A stretch of 64,000 nucleotides of DNA from assembly GCA_900318665.1 (NCBI GenBank), contig ONLQ01000001.1, positions 143,342 to 207,341 on the forward strand. The letters run 5' to 3'. The notes beneath the pieces are model-generated. The model did not search any database. It was not told the DNA's origin and saw only the letters and a list, made by a program, of their open reading frames with translations. The DNA is from an uncultured Bacteroidales bacterium (GTDB lineage Bacteria; Bacteroidota; Bacteroidia; Bacteroidales; P3). Position numbers and translations under genes: made by a program. Shown here piece by piece: positions 1 to 8,524 of this stretch (position 1 is the stretch's first letter; each line of letters begins with the position of its first letter).

Positions 1-645
1 TTTCACCTTGCCTTTTACTATTTCGGTGGCGGTGTAGGTTACGGCTTTGCCCTCGCCCATGTCTTGTTTGCACATGAGGGGCATGCCTTTGATGCCAAGG
101 AGCAGGAAGTTGTATTGCGGGCCCATCTCATCGGTGTACCACATTTCGAGGGGATGGTCGTTGCCGTCGGAATCGTAGGCGTGGCGTATTACCTTTTTAG
201 CAGCAATGCCAGCAATCTCGCGAGTCTCGTCTTCTACATATTCCAGATAGAAATGGCCGGGCTCGGTGTCGGGGATAGTGATGCTGTCGATGTCGCCCTG
301 CGTGTAGGTGCGTTTGATGAGAATTTTGCCGTCGCCCTGATAGGTGAACTCGCTGCCGTTGCCACGCAGATAGGCAAGCAACTGACCGTAGTTTTCACAA
401 TGGGTGACGGTGAGATTGTTTACCAGCACGCACTCCGAGAATGGGCTGCTCAAGAAGATGGCGCTCTTGGTGAAAAGACGGTCGCCGTTGACCAAAATTT
501 CGGCATTGGCAGCCTCGGCAGGGACCTGGAATGCAACCTCGCCAGAGGATTCGACTTTATATTTCACGATGCCCTTAAAGTTATTCTGTGCTGACAGTGA
601 GAAGAAAAGGGCGACGAATGTTATGATTGAAAAGATTTTTTTCAT
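1..645 (-). CDS. Exported protein of unknown function, 3' part beyond window
   Basis: Open from an ATG at 645 to the window edge (215 codons, no stop), so the C-terminus is missing. The first 20 residues form a typical signal peptide (MKKIFSII..., hydrophobic core, ending SAQ), so the product should be exported. The mature part opens with a beta-strand-like NNFKGIVKYKVES and later has a LEMWYTDEMGPQYNFLL stretch. This resembles the GLPGLI/DUF4412-type proteins common in Bacteroidetes, in which a 'G-I-V-Y' start and a 'WYT' strand recur, but the likeness is only suggestive. No catalytic motif was seen. Start chosen because the signal peptide begins exactly there. Confidence 0.75.
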   Translation of the reverse strand, partial: MKKIFSIITFVALFFSLSAQNNFKGIVKYKVESSGEVAFQVPAEAANAEILVNGDRLFTKSAIFLSSPFSECVLVNNLTVTHCENYGQLLAYLRGNGSEFTYQGDGKILIKRTYTQGDIDSITIPDTEPGHFYLEYVEDETREIAGIAAKKVIRHAYDSDGNDHPLEMWYTDEMGPQYNFLLLGIKGMPLMCKQDMGEGKAVTYTATEIVKGKVK

Positions 646-711
646 GATAATGGTTTTGTATTGAGATTTTTATGTTTTGTTTTCTTTGGAATAGGCGTTT
701 TTTATTTTGTG

Positions 712-1683
712 TCACTCGGTTTTATCGGTTGGAGTATTTCCAATGTTGAATGCTTTTCGGATACGGCGAGCCGTGCGAGGTCCGATACCGCGTATCTGTG
801 AGTGGTCCATCTGAGCCACAAAGAGTCCGACAATGACGATTGCCATGCCAATGATTTTCATCCATGCGAATTGCTCTTGTCCGATGATGAGGGCTGCGGC
901 AAGGGTGAAAACGGGGCTGATGTTCATGAAGGCTGCCGCCTGGCTGGCTCCAATCTGTTTGAAACCATAGTTATAGGCTGTGTATGCCAGCATGCTGCAG
1001 AGCAATCCGAGAGTGAGTATAAGCAGCCATGTCTTGGTGCTGTAAAGGGGCAGATTGCTGATGGCGGAAGAGTCGGTAAGCAGGGTGCAGGGGATGAAAT
1101 ATACCAGGCCGAAGAGGTTTTGATAGGTGGTGATGGTTACGGGTTTGTAGTTGTCGGCAATCTTGACGAGGATGAGCATATAGGCTGTTGAAGCAAGCAC
1201 CGCGCAGAGCAGGATGAGGATGCCCTTGAGTTTGCTGCCGCCTTCGGAGTCGTCGCCAAGAGTCATGGCAACAACACCGACAATGGATATGACAACGCCA
1301 AAGAGCAGTTGGCGGTTGATTTTCTGCTTATAGACTGCCGCAACGCCGAAAGGCACAAAGAGCGGCACGGTGGCCACGATGACGGACACAAGGCTGGCAT
1401 TGACCATGCTGACGGCGCCAGTCTCGCAGAGATGATAGAGGAAGGGCTCGAACAGTGATATGAGCATAAACCATTTCCAGTCGCCTTTCTTGAGGTGTTC
1501 CCATTGCTTCATGAAAAGGAGCACAGGAATGGTGATTATCGAGGCGAGCAAGAGGCGCAGAGTGACTAATGCTGTTACGCTTGGCGCAGGGTCTCCTGCA
1601 AAGATTTCACGACTGAAAATGAAACTCAGTCCCCAACAGCCGGTCGCAAAAATTAGTAGTAGATAGGCAATATTTTTTTTCAT
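712..1683 (-). CDS. EamA/DMT-family drug/metabolite exporter
   Basis: 323 residues with about ten hydrophobic segments in two repeated halves, as in EamA (DMT) transporters. Family hallmarks are visible: the WGLSFIFSRE start of the first repeat, the PAPSVTALVTLRLLLA segment, and PVFTLAAALIIGQEQF in the second repeat. The substrate cannot be read from sequence; the family exports amino acids, nucleosides or drugs across the inner membrane. The length is normal. A TACTTTTG -7 element lies on the minus strand at 1708-1715, divergent from the lipoprotein operon that starts at 1786. The last 25 residues are hydrophilic. Confidence 0.9.
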   Translation of the reverse strand: MKKNIAYLLLIFATGCWGLSFIFSREIFAGDPAPSVTALVTLRLLLASIITIPVLLFMKQWEHLKKGDWKWFMLISLFEPFLYHLCETGAVSMVNASLVSVIVATVPLFVPFGVAAVYKQKINRQLLFGVVISIVGVVAMTLGDDSEGGSKLKGILILLCAVLASTAYMLILVKIADNYKPVTITTYQNLFGLVYFIPCTLLTDSSAISNLPLYSTKTWLLILTLGLLCSMLAYTAYNYGFKQIGASQAAAFMNISPVFTLAAALIIGQEQFAWMKIIGMAIVIVGLFVAQMDHSQIRGIGPRTARRIRKAFNIGNTPTDKTE

Positions 1684-1731
1684 GGAGTAAATGAGTAATT
1701 AAGTTTGCAAAAGTACAAGTTTTTTTTCTTT

Positions 1732-1761
1732 TTTGAAATAATTAAATAAATTGTATCTTTG
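1732..1761 (+). promoter_or_regulatory. Bacteroidetes-type promoter for the NCRC lipoprotein operon
   Basis: TTTG at 1732-1735, 18 bases, then TATCTTTG at 1754-1761, matching the -33/-7 consensus. Transcription should begin near 1768, giving a leader of about 18 bases before the ATG at 1786. Confidence 0.7.
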
Positions 1762-1785
1762 CAACCAAAATTGGAAATGCCTATT

Positions 1786-1998
1786 ATGAAGAAATTGTTA
1801 TTTTTGATGTTAGGAGCCTGTATGGTGTTGGCGGTGTCGTGTGCGAAGGAAAAGAATTGCCGCTGCTCTGTTCCAGGTTCCGACAAAGTTCATCATCTTA
1901 CCATAAAGGATGGCGATTGCGCCGGTCTTAACACGTTGGAATATAATGACGAATACACCGCTTTTCGTCGCGACTCTCTTTATTGCATCGAAAAATAA
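1786..1998 (+). CDS. Small cysteine-rich lipoprotein with NCRC motif (first of three)
   Basis: 70 residues. The N-terminus is a lipoprotein signal (MKKLLFLMLGACMVLAVSC) with lipobox LAVSC. The mature chain has exactly four further cysteines: two in KEKNCRC just after the lipid cysteine, one mid-chain (GDC) and one three residues from the end (YCIEK). An upstream TTG (1759) or ATG (1777) could be used, but 1759 lies inside the promoter and MKKLLF is the signal start. It is the first gene of an operon with a second NCRC lipoprotein, a MauE-thioredoxin protein and a third NCRC lipoprotein. No known family was recognised; function unknown. The four cysteines could form two disulfides (inference). 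Confidence 0.75.
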   Translation: MKKLLFLMLGACMVLAVSCAKEKNCRCSVPGSDKVHHLTIKDGDCAGLNTLEYNDEYTAFRRDSLYCIEK

Positions 1999-2010
1999 CC
2001 ATACACTGCT

Positions 2011-2256
2011 ATGAAAAATCTGTTTTCTATTTTTTTGCTTTTTGCCATCGTCGCATTGTGTGGTGCCTGTTCTAAAGAGAAAAATTGCCGTTGCCAGGTG
2101 ACAGATGTTGATGACCACCAAACTGTTACGAGTAAGGAGGTTATCATTAATGCCAGCGGCGTCAAATGTGAGGACATCACTGATGTAGGCGACGAATGGA
2201 TGGCTCGCGAGGGCTTCAACTCGTCGCATAACAAGGTGGCCTGCGCCGAAGAATGA
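2011..2256 (+). CDS. Small cysteine-rich lipoprotein with NCRC motif (second of three)
   Basis: 81 residues with a lipoprotein signal and lipobox LCGAC. The mature chain begins SKEKNCRC, nearly identical to the preceding gene, and has the same four-cysteine plan: NC, RC, a mid-chain KC and a last cysteine three residues from the end (ACAEE). The loops between cysteines (24 and 24 residues) differ from gene one (17 and 21) and share little sequence, so these are diverged paralogues, not a recent duplication. It starts 12 bases after the previous stop, and its stop overlaps the start of the next gene in an ATGA at 2253-2256, indicating translational coupling. Function unknown. Confidence 0.78.
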   Translation: MKNLFSIFLLFAIVALCGACSKEKNCRCQVTDVDDHQTVTSKEVIINASGVKCEDITDVGDEWMAREGFNSSHNKVACAEE

Positions 2257-3185
2257 CACGTTCTCGGTTTCTTGTCGGCAAGCCTGGCCGTGTTGCGGCC
2301 GTGGTGTTGCAGGCTGCGGTGGCTCTATGGTTTGTGGCCTCTGCCGTAGGCAAACTGATAGACATCGACTCGTTCGAGGTCTATTTCTTTTCTTTTGGTT
2401 TTGTATCGCTTAGCGCGTCGTTTTTGATTGCGCGACTTGTTATAGTGGCGGAGTTGGTGCTTGGCGTTCTTCTGCTTAGTGGTATTGCTCCACGAAAGGC
2501 AACGGTGTTGTTGCTGTTGCTGATTATTGTGTTCTGCTGTTTCCTATGCTATGCCGAATGGATAGGGCGCAGCGACGACTGTCATTGTATGGGAGCGTTG
2601 GCTTCGTTGCCACCGTTGTTGTCGTTGCTGAAGAACGCTGTGCTCATCGTTCTGCTGTTGTTGCTATTGCGCGTCCGCCTCTATGCGTGGCATTCGCCGT
2701 GGTATGTGTTGCTGTTGGTTATCGTGGTTCTGACTGTCAGCGTGTTTGCTATCTCGTTGCCGGACAACTGGATGTTTGGCAAAGATAATGAGACATACAA
2801 TTCCGAACTGCTTGCCGTTATGGCCGAGGAGGGCGAACCGTTACAAGATGCGGATATTTTTGAGGGACGCAAAGTGGTGGTGATGGCCAGCGAAGGCTGT
2901 GGTAATTGCCGCATGGCTCTCAAAAAACTGAAAGCCATAGTTGAACGTCACGATTTAGATGAAGACGACTTTGTTGTGATTCTTGCAAGCCAGAAAAGCA
3001 ATGTGGTTGACGACGGGGTGCCTATGCTGCAGGGGCGGAAGTATGTGATAAACAATTCCGATTTTCTGCAATTGACTTATGGTGCACGGCCTATAATACT
3101 GCTGATGGATGACGGTGACACAGTAGCGTCATATCATGCTCGCAATATTGACGAAAACGAAATAGCGCAATTCCTGAAACAATGA
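2253..3185 (+). CDS. MauE/DoxX-like membrane domain fused to a periplasmic thioredoxin fold
   Basis: 310 residues. Residues about 10-170 carry roughly five membrane segments with a Cys-His-Cys-Met-Gly motif (Cys110, Cys112) at the place where MauE-type redox membrane proteins carry a CxC-F-G motif. Residues about 185-310 look like a thioredoxin fold: a CGNC active site (Cys216/Cys219) after a VVVMASEG strand, and a cis-proline-like ARPIILL near the end. MauE-family proteins are linked to disulfide formation or transfer; here electrons could pass between the membrane CxC and the CGNC site. It overlaps the genes on both sides by ATGA (2253-2256 and 3182-3185). Substrates are unknown; the flanking four-cysteine lipoproteins are the obvious candidates (inference). 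Confidence 0.82.
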   Translation: MTRSRFLVGKPGRVAAVVLQAAVALWFVASAVGKLIDIDSFEVYFFSFGFVSLSASFLIARLVIVAELVLGVLLLSGIAPRKATVLLLLLIIVFCCFLCYAEWIGRSDDCHCMGALASLPPLLSLLKNAVLIVLLLLLLRVRLYAWHSPWYVLLLVIVVLTVSVFAISLPDNWMFGKDNETYNSELLAVMAEEGEPLQDADIFEGRKVVVMASEGCGNCRMALKKLKAIVERHDLDEDDFVVILASQKSNVVDDGVPMLQGRKYVINNSDFLQLTYGARPIILLMDDGDTVASYHARNIDENEIAQFLKQ

Positions 3186-3382
3186 AGAAATATATATTGC
3201 TTGTTATCATTTTGGTGGCATTGTTTGCCACTTCATGCCACAAGAACTGCCGTTGCTACGGCTACGACGGCACTGTGACAGACTACAGCAAAGACGAGGT
3301 TGATGACAATGGCGGCTCGTGTCCGAACATGATTTATATGTACAACACGCGCTACTACTCGATTTGCGAGTGGGATAATTGA
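3182..3382 (+). CDS. Small cysteine-rich lipoprotein with NCRC motif (third of three)
   Basis: 66 residues: lipoprotein signal with lipobox FATSC, then HKNCRC and the same pattern of four mature cysteines (NC, RC, a GGSC, and ICEWDN at the end, last cysteine four residues from the C-terminus). It is rich in Tyr and Asp between the cysteines. Its ATG overlaps the stop of the MauE-thioredoxin gene, so the two are translationally coupled. Its position after the redox gene, with two relatives before it, makes a shared role likely. Not recognised as a named family. Confidence 0.78.
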   Translation: MKKYILLVIILVALFATSCHKNCRCYGYDGTVTDYSKDEVDDNGGSCPNMIYMYNTRYYSICEWDN

Positions 3383-3444
3383 TGTTTTCGATATGGCGTT
3401 ACGAAGTTGTATCGCCAACCGATGCATCGAATGTCATATACTTT

Positions 3445-4935
3445 TTATCTATGGAGCAAACGGCGTAGCACTTTGCTCACAAGGTCGCGTTCGGCGTAGG
3501 CAACAACTCCTGCGTAAATGATTAGCAGTATTGTCCCGCCAGCAATGCGCCAACCCATTGTTAGGTCAGACATCAGCGTGGTGGCAAAATAAAGTATTAC
3601 CGCTAGTGCGAAATATCCTGCAATGGTCGCCACTGGGTAGGGAATGGGGTTGCGGCGCTGGCCTATGAAGTAGGATAGCGCCATGCAGACGCCGTAGCCT
3701 GCCAGTCCTCCCCAGGCGCAGGCCATGTAGCCGTAGGTGGGGACAAAAATGAAATTGATGGCAAGCAGTACCACGCAGCCGATGGTTGACATTATGGCGC
3801 CCCAGTAGGTCTCGCCGTTGAGTTTGTACCAAAACGAGAGGTTGAAATAAACGCCCATGAAGATTTCGGCCATCATGACTATGGGCACGGCTCGCAGGCC
3901 GTCCCAATACTGCGGACTGATGAGGAACTTGAACAGGTCCATATAGCACACCACGGCAAGGAACGCCGCCAGCGTGAAGATGACGAAGTATTTCATCACC
4001 ACACCCTGCGACTCCTTGCTGTTTTTGTCGCGGCTGCCGCCAAAAACGAAGGGCTCGTAAGCGTAGCGGAAGGCTTGCGTGATGATGGCCATAAGCATGG
4101 CAATCTTGACGCAGGCGCCATAGATGCCGAGTTGCACGTCGCCTTCGGGTCCGGGAACTATGAAACGATAGCAGATTTTGTCGGCCACCTGATTGAGAAT
4201 GCCTGCTATGCCGAGCAGCAGCAGTGGCCACGAATAGCGCAACATGGGGCCTATGAGGTCGCGGCTGATGCCGTGGCGCAGGTCGCGAATTTCGGGGAGG
4301 AATCCAAGAGTTACCGATGCGGTGCAGATGAGGTTGATGGCAAACACATAGCCCACTTGCCAGTCGGCACGATACCACGACATGAGTTCGGGATGACTTT
4401 CTGCCAAAACGGGCGCTAACAGGAAGATAAAGAGATTTAGAGCAATGTTGGCGACAATAAACGATAGTTTGAGGAGTGCGAATTTCCAAGCGTGGCCTTC
4501 GAAGCGCAGACGTCCGAAGAATATGGCTTGGAAGGCGTCAAGTGCTACCACGCAGGCCATCATAAGCAGATATTCTTTGTGGTCTGCATAGCCGAGGGTT
4601 GTGGAGAGTGGGTTGATGAAGGCAAAGCAGAGCGCTACGAAAAGTGCTGCCACAATGCCCACCATGAGTGCAGATGTGGAGAAAACCTGGCGCCAGCGGT
4701 CGCGCTCGCGGTTGGCAAAATAGAAGAATGTTGTCTCCATGCCGAAGGTAAGCAATACCAGCAGTAGCGCGGTGTAGGCATAGATGTTGGTGATTATGCC
4801 GTAGCCGCCCGATGCGGCAGCAATCTTGTAAGTGTAGAGCGGGACAAGTAGATAGTTCAGAAAACGCCCAACGATGCTGCTTAATCCGTAGATAAGAGTG
4901 TCGGAAAAAAGTTTTTTAAGCGACTTTGGTGCCAT
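3445..4935 (-). CDS. Polysaccharide flippase-like membrane protein (Wzx/MATE superfamily)
   Basis: 496 residues with about 12-14 hydrophobic segments. The N-terminus (LKKLFSDTLIYGLSSIVGRFLNYLLVPLYTYKI) is the standard opening of the polysaccharide biosynthesis/Wzx branch of the MOP superfamily, whose members flip lipid-linked sugar units across the inner membrane. The length is normal. It stands alone on the minus strand, divergent from the hexosaminidase gene, and is not next to glycosyltransferases, so its substrate cannot be inferred; the wza/wzc cluster lies 7 kb away. Confidence 0.85.
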   Translation of the reverse strand: MAPKSLKKLFSDTLIYGLSSIVGRFLNYLLVPLYTYKIAAASGGYGIITNIYAYTALLLVLLTFGMETTFFYFANRERDRWRQVFSTSALMVGIVAALFVALCFAFINPLSTTLGYADHKEYLLMMACVVALDAFQAIFFGRLRFEGHAWKFALLKLSFIVANIALNLFIFLLAPVLAESHPELMSWYRADWQVGYVFAINLICTASVTLGFLPEIRDLRHGISRDLIGPMLRYSWPLLLLGIAGILNQVADKICYRFIVPGPEGDVQLGIYGACVKIAMLMAIITQAFRYAYEPFVFGGSRDKNSKESQGVVMKYFVIFTLAAFLAVVCYMDLFKFLISPQYWDGLRAVPIVMMAEIFMGVYFNLSFWYKLNGETYWGAIMSTIGCVVLLAINFIFVPTYGYMACAWGGLAGYGVCMALSYFIGQRRNPIPYPVATIAGYFALAVILYFATTLMSDLTMGWRIAGGTILLIIYAGVVAYAERDLVSKVLRRLLHR

Positions 4936-5064
4936 AGGGTTTCAATCTTTTACATTAATAACGCCACCACATCGCAATTATTTTAATGTGGGGAATGAGT
5001 TGCTTGAAATCAGCAAAATATGGATGTCGGATAACAAAAGACTGTCTGTTTCAAGAAAAATTTG

Positions 5065-5072
5065 TAAATTTG
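5065..5072 (+). promoter_or_regulatory. -7 promoter element for the hexosaminidase gene
   Basis: TAAATTTG matches the TAnnTTTG consensus, 20 bases before the ATG at 5093. No clear TTTG is seen at the -33 distance. Confidence 0.55.
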
Positions 5073-5092
5073 CAACTTTAATAATCAAGCCT

Positions 5093-6973
5093 ATGAAACA
5101 GAAAATACTCAACCTTTTCGTTCTGTGCTGTTTTGTGCTCTGCGCTGTGGCGTGTGGCAAAGTGGCCGAAGTTACAGAATATTCAATTATTCCGGAGCCT
5201 GTGCAACTTGATGTTGCGGACGGTACGGCGGTAGTATGCTCTCCGCTAAAAATCAGTCTTTCGGGCATCAATCAGGACAGCCCTACGGCAAAATATGTGG
5301 GGCAGTCGCTCTCCAAACTTCACATGCGTCCTTCCTTTGTGTCGGAGGGCGAAGAGTTTGGCCTTTTGTTTGTGCTCAACAAAACTGCTAACGAGGAACT
5401 TGGCGACGAGGGCTATACCCTCGATGCCAACGCCGACGGCATCACCATCAGTGCTAACACTGAGACGGGCCTTTTCTATGGCTACCAGACTTTCTTGCAG
5501 ATGCTGCCCGACGATATTGCTGGCACGACTTACAGTAAGATAACCCTTCCGGCTTGCAAAATTGTTGACTATCCGCGCTACGAGTGGCGTGGCAGCCACA
5601 TGGACGTGTGCCGCCACTTCTTCCCTATGTCGCAGATTAAGAAGCATCTTGACGTGATGGCGGCATACAAGATGAACCGCTTCCACTGGCACCTGACCGA
5701 GGATCAGGGCTGGCGTCTCGAGATAGAGAAATACCCCTTGCTGACCGAGGTCGGCGCATGGCGCGTGGACCGCAACGACGAGGACTGGAACTATCCGCGT
5801 CCCGTGGAACCCGGCGAGAAACCCACCTACGGCGGTTTTTACAGCAAGAAAGATGTGGCCGAAATCATCGAATATGCCGCACAGCGTCATATCGAAGTTG
5901 TCCCCGAGATAGAGTTCCCCGGCCATTGCTGCGCAGTGCTTGCCGCCTATCCCGAACTGAGTTGTCGCCGCGACACTGTGTATGGCGTGGCTGTGGCCGA
6001 CTACTGGCCGCCGACGGCCATCATGTGTGCTGGCAACGACTCGGTGCAGACCTTCCTGAAAGATGTGTTTGACGAGGTTATAGAGATGTTCCCCTTCCAG
6101 TATATCCATGTGGGTGGCGACGAGGCTTTCAAGCACGACTGGGAGCAGTGCCCCAAATGCCAGGCCCGCATCAAGGAACTTGGATTCAAAAGCGAGCCCG
6201 ATTCGCCCGCCGAGGCCAAACTGCAGAGTTGGCTCACTGCCGAGATAGAGAAATACCTCATCTCCAAAGGCAAGCGCATCATCGGATGGGACGAGATACT
6301 CGAAGGCTTCGTAACGCCGTCGTGCACTGTCATGTCGTGGCGTGGTACCAAGGGCGGTATAGAGGCCGCCAAGAAGGGCAACGACGTCATCATGACCCCC
6401 ACCAAGTATTGCTATTTCGACTATCGTCAGAGCGACTCGCTCTATCAGCCCCAGGCCATAGGCCGCGCTAGTACGGTGCTGCCCATTAGCCGGGTGTATC
6501 AGTTCAACCCCAGCGAGGGGCTCTCTTCCACTGAGGCTACGCATGTACTTGGCGGACAGTGTAACCTCTGGGCCGAGTTTATCAAGACATGCGAGCATCA
6601 GGAATACCTGCTGCTGCCGCGCCTCTGCGCCATGTCGGAATGCCTGTGGAGCCCCATGGAGCGCAAGAGTTGGGAGCGTTTCCAAGGCAAGGTGGAGCAC
6701 CACAAAGACCGTCTGACCAATATGGGCTACAACGTGTGCTGGGGTGCTTTCAAGCCCGTCATGACTATCGACACCCTTGCCGATGGTTACAGGGTGGCTA
6801 TGGAGGCCGAAGAGATTGGCACCGAGTTCCACTACACCATCGACGGCACCGAGCCTACGGAGGCTTCGCCAGTCTATGCCGAACCACTGGTATTGCCGAA
6901 GAATGCCACGCTGAAAACTATTGCTACCTATCGCAACAAGGTTCGCGAAGGCGTTTATACATTTGAGTTCTAA
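5093..6973 (+). CDS. Beta-N-acetylhexosaminidase lipoprotein (GH20)
   Basis: 626 residues. A lipoprotein signal ends at a CAVACGK lipobox. Residues about 30-150 form the GH20 N-terminal domain (PEPVQL... to TETGLFYGYQTFLQML). The catalytic barrel follows with YPRYEWRGSHMDVCRHF, FHWHLTEDQGWRLEI and the catalytic pair in HVGGDEAF (Asp343-Glu344), where the Asp assists the substrate acetamido group and the Glu is the acid. The C-terminus has a chitobiase-like domain (YTIDGTEPTEASPVY). It removes terminal GlcNAc/GalNAc from glycans, probably at the cell surface or in the periplasm. The reading frame stays open upstream to 4898, but the ATG at 5093 begins the signal peptide and follows the promoter. 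Confidence 0.95.
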   Translation: MKQKILNLFVLCCFVLCAVACGKVAEVTEYSIIPEPVQLDVADGTAVVCSPLKISLSGINQDSPTAKYVGQSLSKLHMRPSFVSEGEEFGLLFVLNKTANEELGDEGYTLDANADGITISANTETGLFYGYQTFLQMLPDDIAGTTYSKITLPACKIVDYPRYEWRGSHMDVCRHFFPMSQIKKHLDVMAAYKMNRFHWHLTEDQGWRLEIEKYPLLTEVGAWRVDRNDEDWNYPRPVEPGEKPTYGGFYSKKDVAEIIEYAAQRHIEVVPEIEFPGHCCAVLAAYPELSCRRDTVYGVAVADYWPPTAIMCAGNDSVQTFLKDVFDEVIEMFPFQYIHVGGDEAFKHDWEQCPKCQARIKELGFKSEPDSPAEAKLQSWLTAEIEKYLISKGKRIIGWDEILEGFVTPSCTVMSWRGTKGGIEAAKKGNDVIMTPTKYCYFDYRQSDSLYQPQAIGRASTVLPISRVYQFNPSEGLSSTEATHVLGGQCNLWAEFIKTCEHQEYLLLPRLCAMSECLWSPMERKSWERFQGKVEHHKDRLTNMGYNVCWGAFKPVMTIDTLADGYRVAMEAEEIGTEFHYTIDGTEPTEASPVYAEPLVLPKNATLKTIATYRNKVREGVYTFEF

Positions 6974-7071
6974 TGAAAATGTTTAATTGTTGATTGTTTA
7001 ATCGTTTAATTGTTGATTGGCACAATTTACAATTCATAATTCACAATTCGTTAATTACCAATTACTAATAT

Positions 7072-8472
7072 ATGAAAAAGATAATCCTTGGCGCCATGTT
7101 GCTCTGTCTCGGCGGCGCCCTTATGGCACAGCAGAATGGCGGCATCAGTGCCGACATGATGCAGCAGATGAAAAAGACCTATTCCGGCAATGCTTCTGAC
7201 AAGGCTCTGCGTAACATCATGGTGAATAACAGCCCCGCCAAGATGGCTGTCAACTTCGACAACAATCGTGCTTTCAACTCGCATTTTTCTAATCGCGTTG
7301 AAGGTCGCGCCGTGACCGACCAGAAATCGAGCGGCCGTTGCTGGATGTTTACTGGCATGAATGTGTTGCGCAACAAGGCCATCCGCAAGTTTGACCTGCC
7401 CGCCGACTTCCAGTTCTCGCAGGCCTACACCTTCTTCTACGACCAGTTGGAGAAATCCAACCTCTTCCTGCAGGCCGTTATCGACACCTACAAGAAGGAT
7501 TGGAGCGACCAAGAGGTCATATGGCTCTTCCAGAACCCCCTGAGCGATGGCGGTCAGTTTACAGGCGTTGCCAACCTCATCGACAAATACGGTTTGGTGC
7601 CATCCGACGTGATGCCCGAGACCTACAACACTAACAACACATCTTCTATTACTGGACTTATTAAACTGAAGTTGCGCGAGGATGGTCTCGAACTGCGACA
7701 GATGGCTGCCGAAAAGAAGATGACCGCCGAGAAACTGAACAAGCGCAAGACTGAGATGCTCAGCGAGATATACCGTATGCTGGCACTCACCTTTGGCGAG
7801 CCTCCTACGGAGTTCACTTGGGAGCAGAAAAATGCCAAGGGTGAGACTGTCTCGACCGAGACCTATACCCCCATGTCGTTCTATGAGAAATATGCCAAAC
7901 AGGATTTCTCGAAATACTATATGGTGATGAACGACCCCACGCGCGAGTATTACAAGGTGTATGAAATCCAGTACGACCGCCACGTCTATGACGGACAGAA
8001 CTGGCGCTACCTCAACCTCCCCATGCAGGACATCGCCCCCATGTGCATAGCCTCCATCAAGGACAGCACCATGATGTATTTCTCTTGCGATGTTGGAAAA
8101 TTCCTCGACCGAGATAAGGGCTTCATGGATATGAACAACTACGACTATGAGTCGCTTTTCGGCACCAAGTTCGGAATGAACAAAGAGCAGCGCGTGCGCA
8201 CCTTTGCCAGCGGCAGCAGCCACGCCATGACCCTCTGCGCCGTTGACCTCGACAAGGACGGCAAGCCCGTGAAATGGATGGTCGAGAACAGTTGGGGCCC
8301 CAGTTACGGCTATCAGGGCAACCTTATCATGACTAACGATTGGTTCAACGAGTATATGTTCCGCGTGGTTCTCGAAGAGAAATATATCCCCGCCAACCTG
8401 CTCACCATGCTCAAGACCCAGAAGCCCATCATGCTTCCCGCATGGGATCCTATGTTCGCTCCCGAGCAATAG
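7072..8472 (+). CDS. Exported C1B cysteine aminopeptidase (bleomycin-hydrolase/PepC family)
   Basis: 466 residues with a signal peptide (MKKIILGAMLLCLGGALMAQ). The papain-type triad of the C1B family is visible: Cys90 in DQKSSGRCWMF, His in SGSSHAMTLCAV and Asn in MVENSWGPSYG. The length matches bleomycin hydrolase/aminopeptidase C, which are normally cytoplasmic hexamers; an exported form is common in Bacteroidetes. It should trim peptides in the periplasm. A second exported C1B paralogue begins 52 bases downstream on the same strand, so the two are probably co-transcribed up to the hairpin at 9820. Confidence 0.93.
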   Translation: MKKIILGAMLLCLGGALMAQQNGGISADMMQQMKKTYSGNASDKALRNIMVNNSPAKMAVNFDNNRAFNSHFSNRVEGRAVTDQKSSGRCWMFTGMNVLRNKAIRKFDLPADFQFSQAYTFFYDQLEKSNLFLQAVIDTYKKDWSDQEVIWLFQNPLSDGGQFTGVANLIDKYGLVPSDVMPETYNTNNTSSITGLIKLKLREDGLELRQMAAEKKMTAEKLNKRKTEMLSEIYRMLALTFGEPPTEFTWEQKNAKGETVSTETYTPMSFYEKYAKQDFSKYYMVMNDPTREYYKVYEIQYDRHVYDGQNWRYLNLPMQDIAPMCIASIKDSTMMYFSCDVGKFLDRDKGFMDMNNYDYESLFGTKFGMNKEQRVRTFASGSSHAMTLCAVDLDKDGKPVKWMVENSWGPSYGYQGNLIMTNDWFNEYMFRVVLEEKYIPANLLTMLKTQKPIMLPAWDPMFAPEQ

Positions 8473-8524
8473 ACTGAATAGAAAATATCAAAAAACAAAC
8501 AATAACAATTAATCATTCAATCAA

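Noticed and set aside
1759-1785. Longer start (TTG 1759 or ATG 1777) of the first NCRC lipoprotein
   Set aside because: TTG 1759 lies in the -7 element; the ATG at 1786 starts the signal peptide directly.
5246-6832. 528-residue minus-strand frame opposite the hexosaminidase
   Set aside because: It is a shadow of a GC-rich gene with clear GH20 motifs on the plus strand. The same applies to the long antisense frames opposite infB, nusA, asnS, purD, the C1B genes and the large oxidoreductase.
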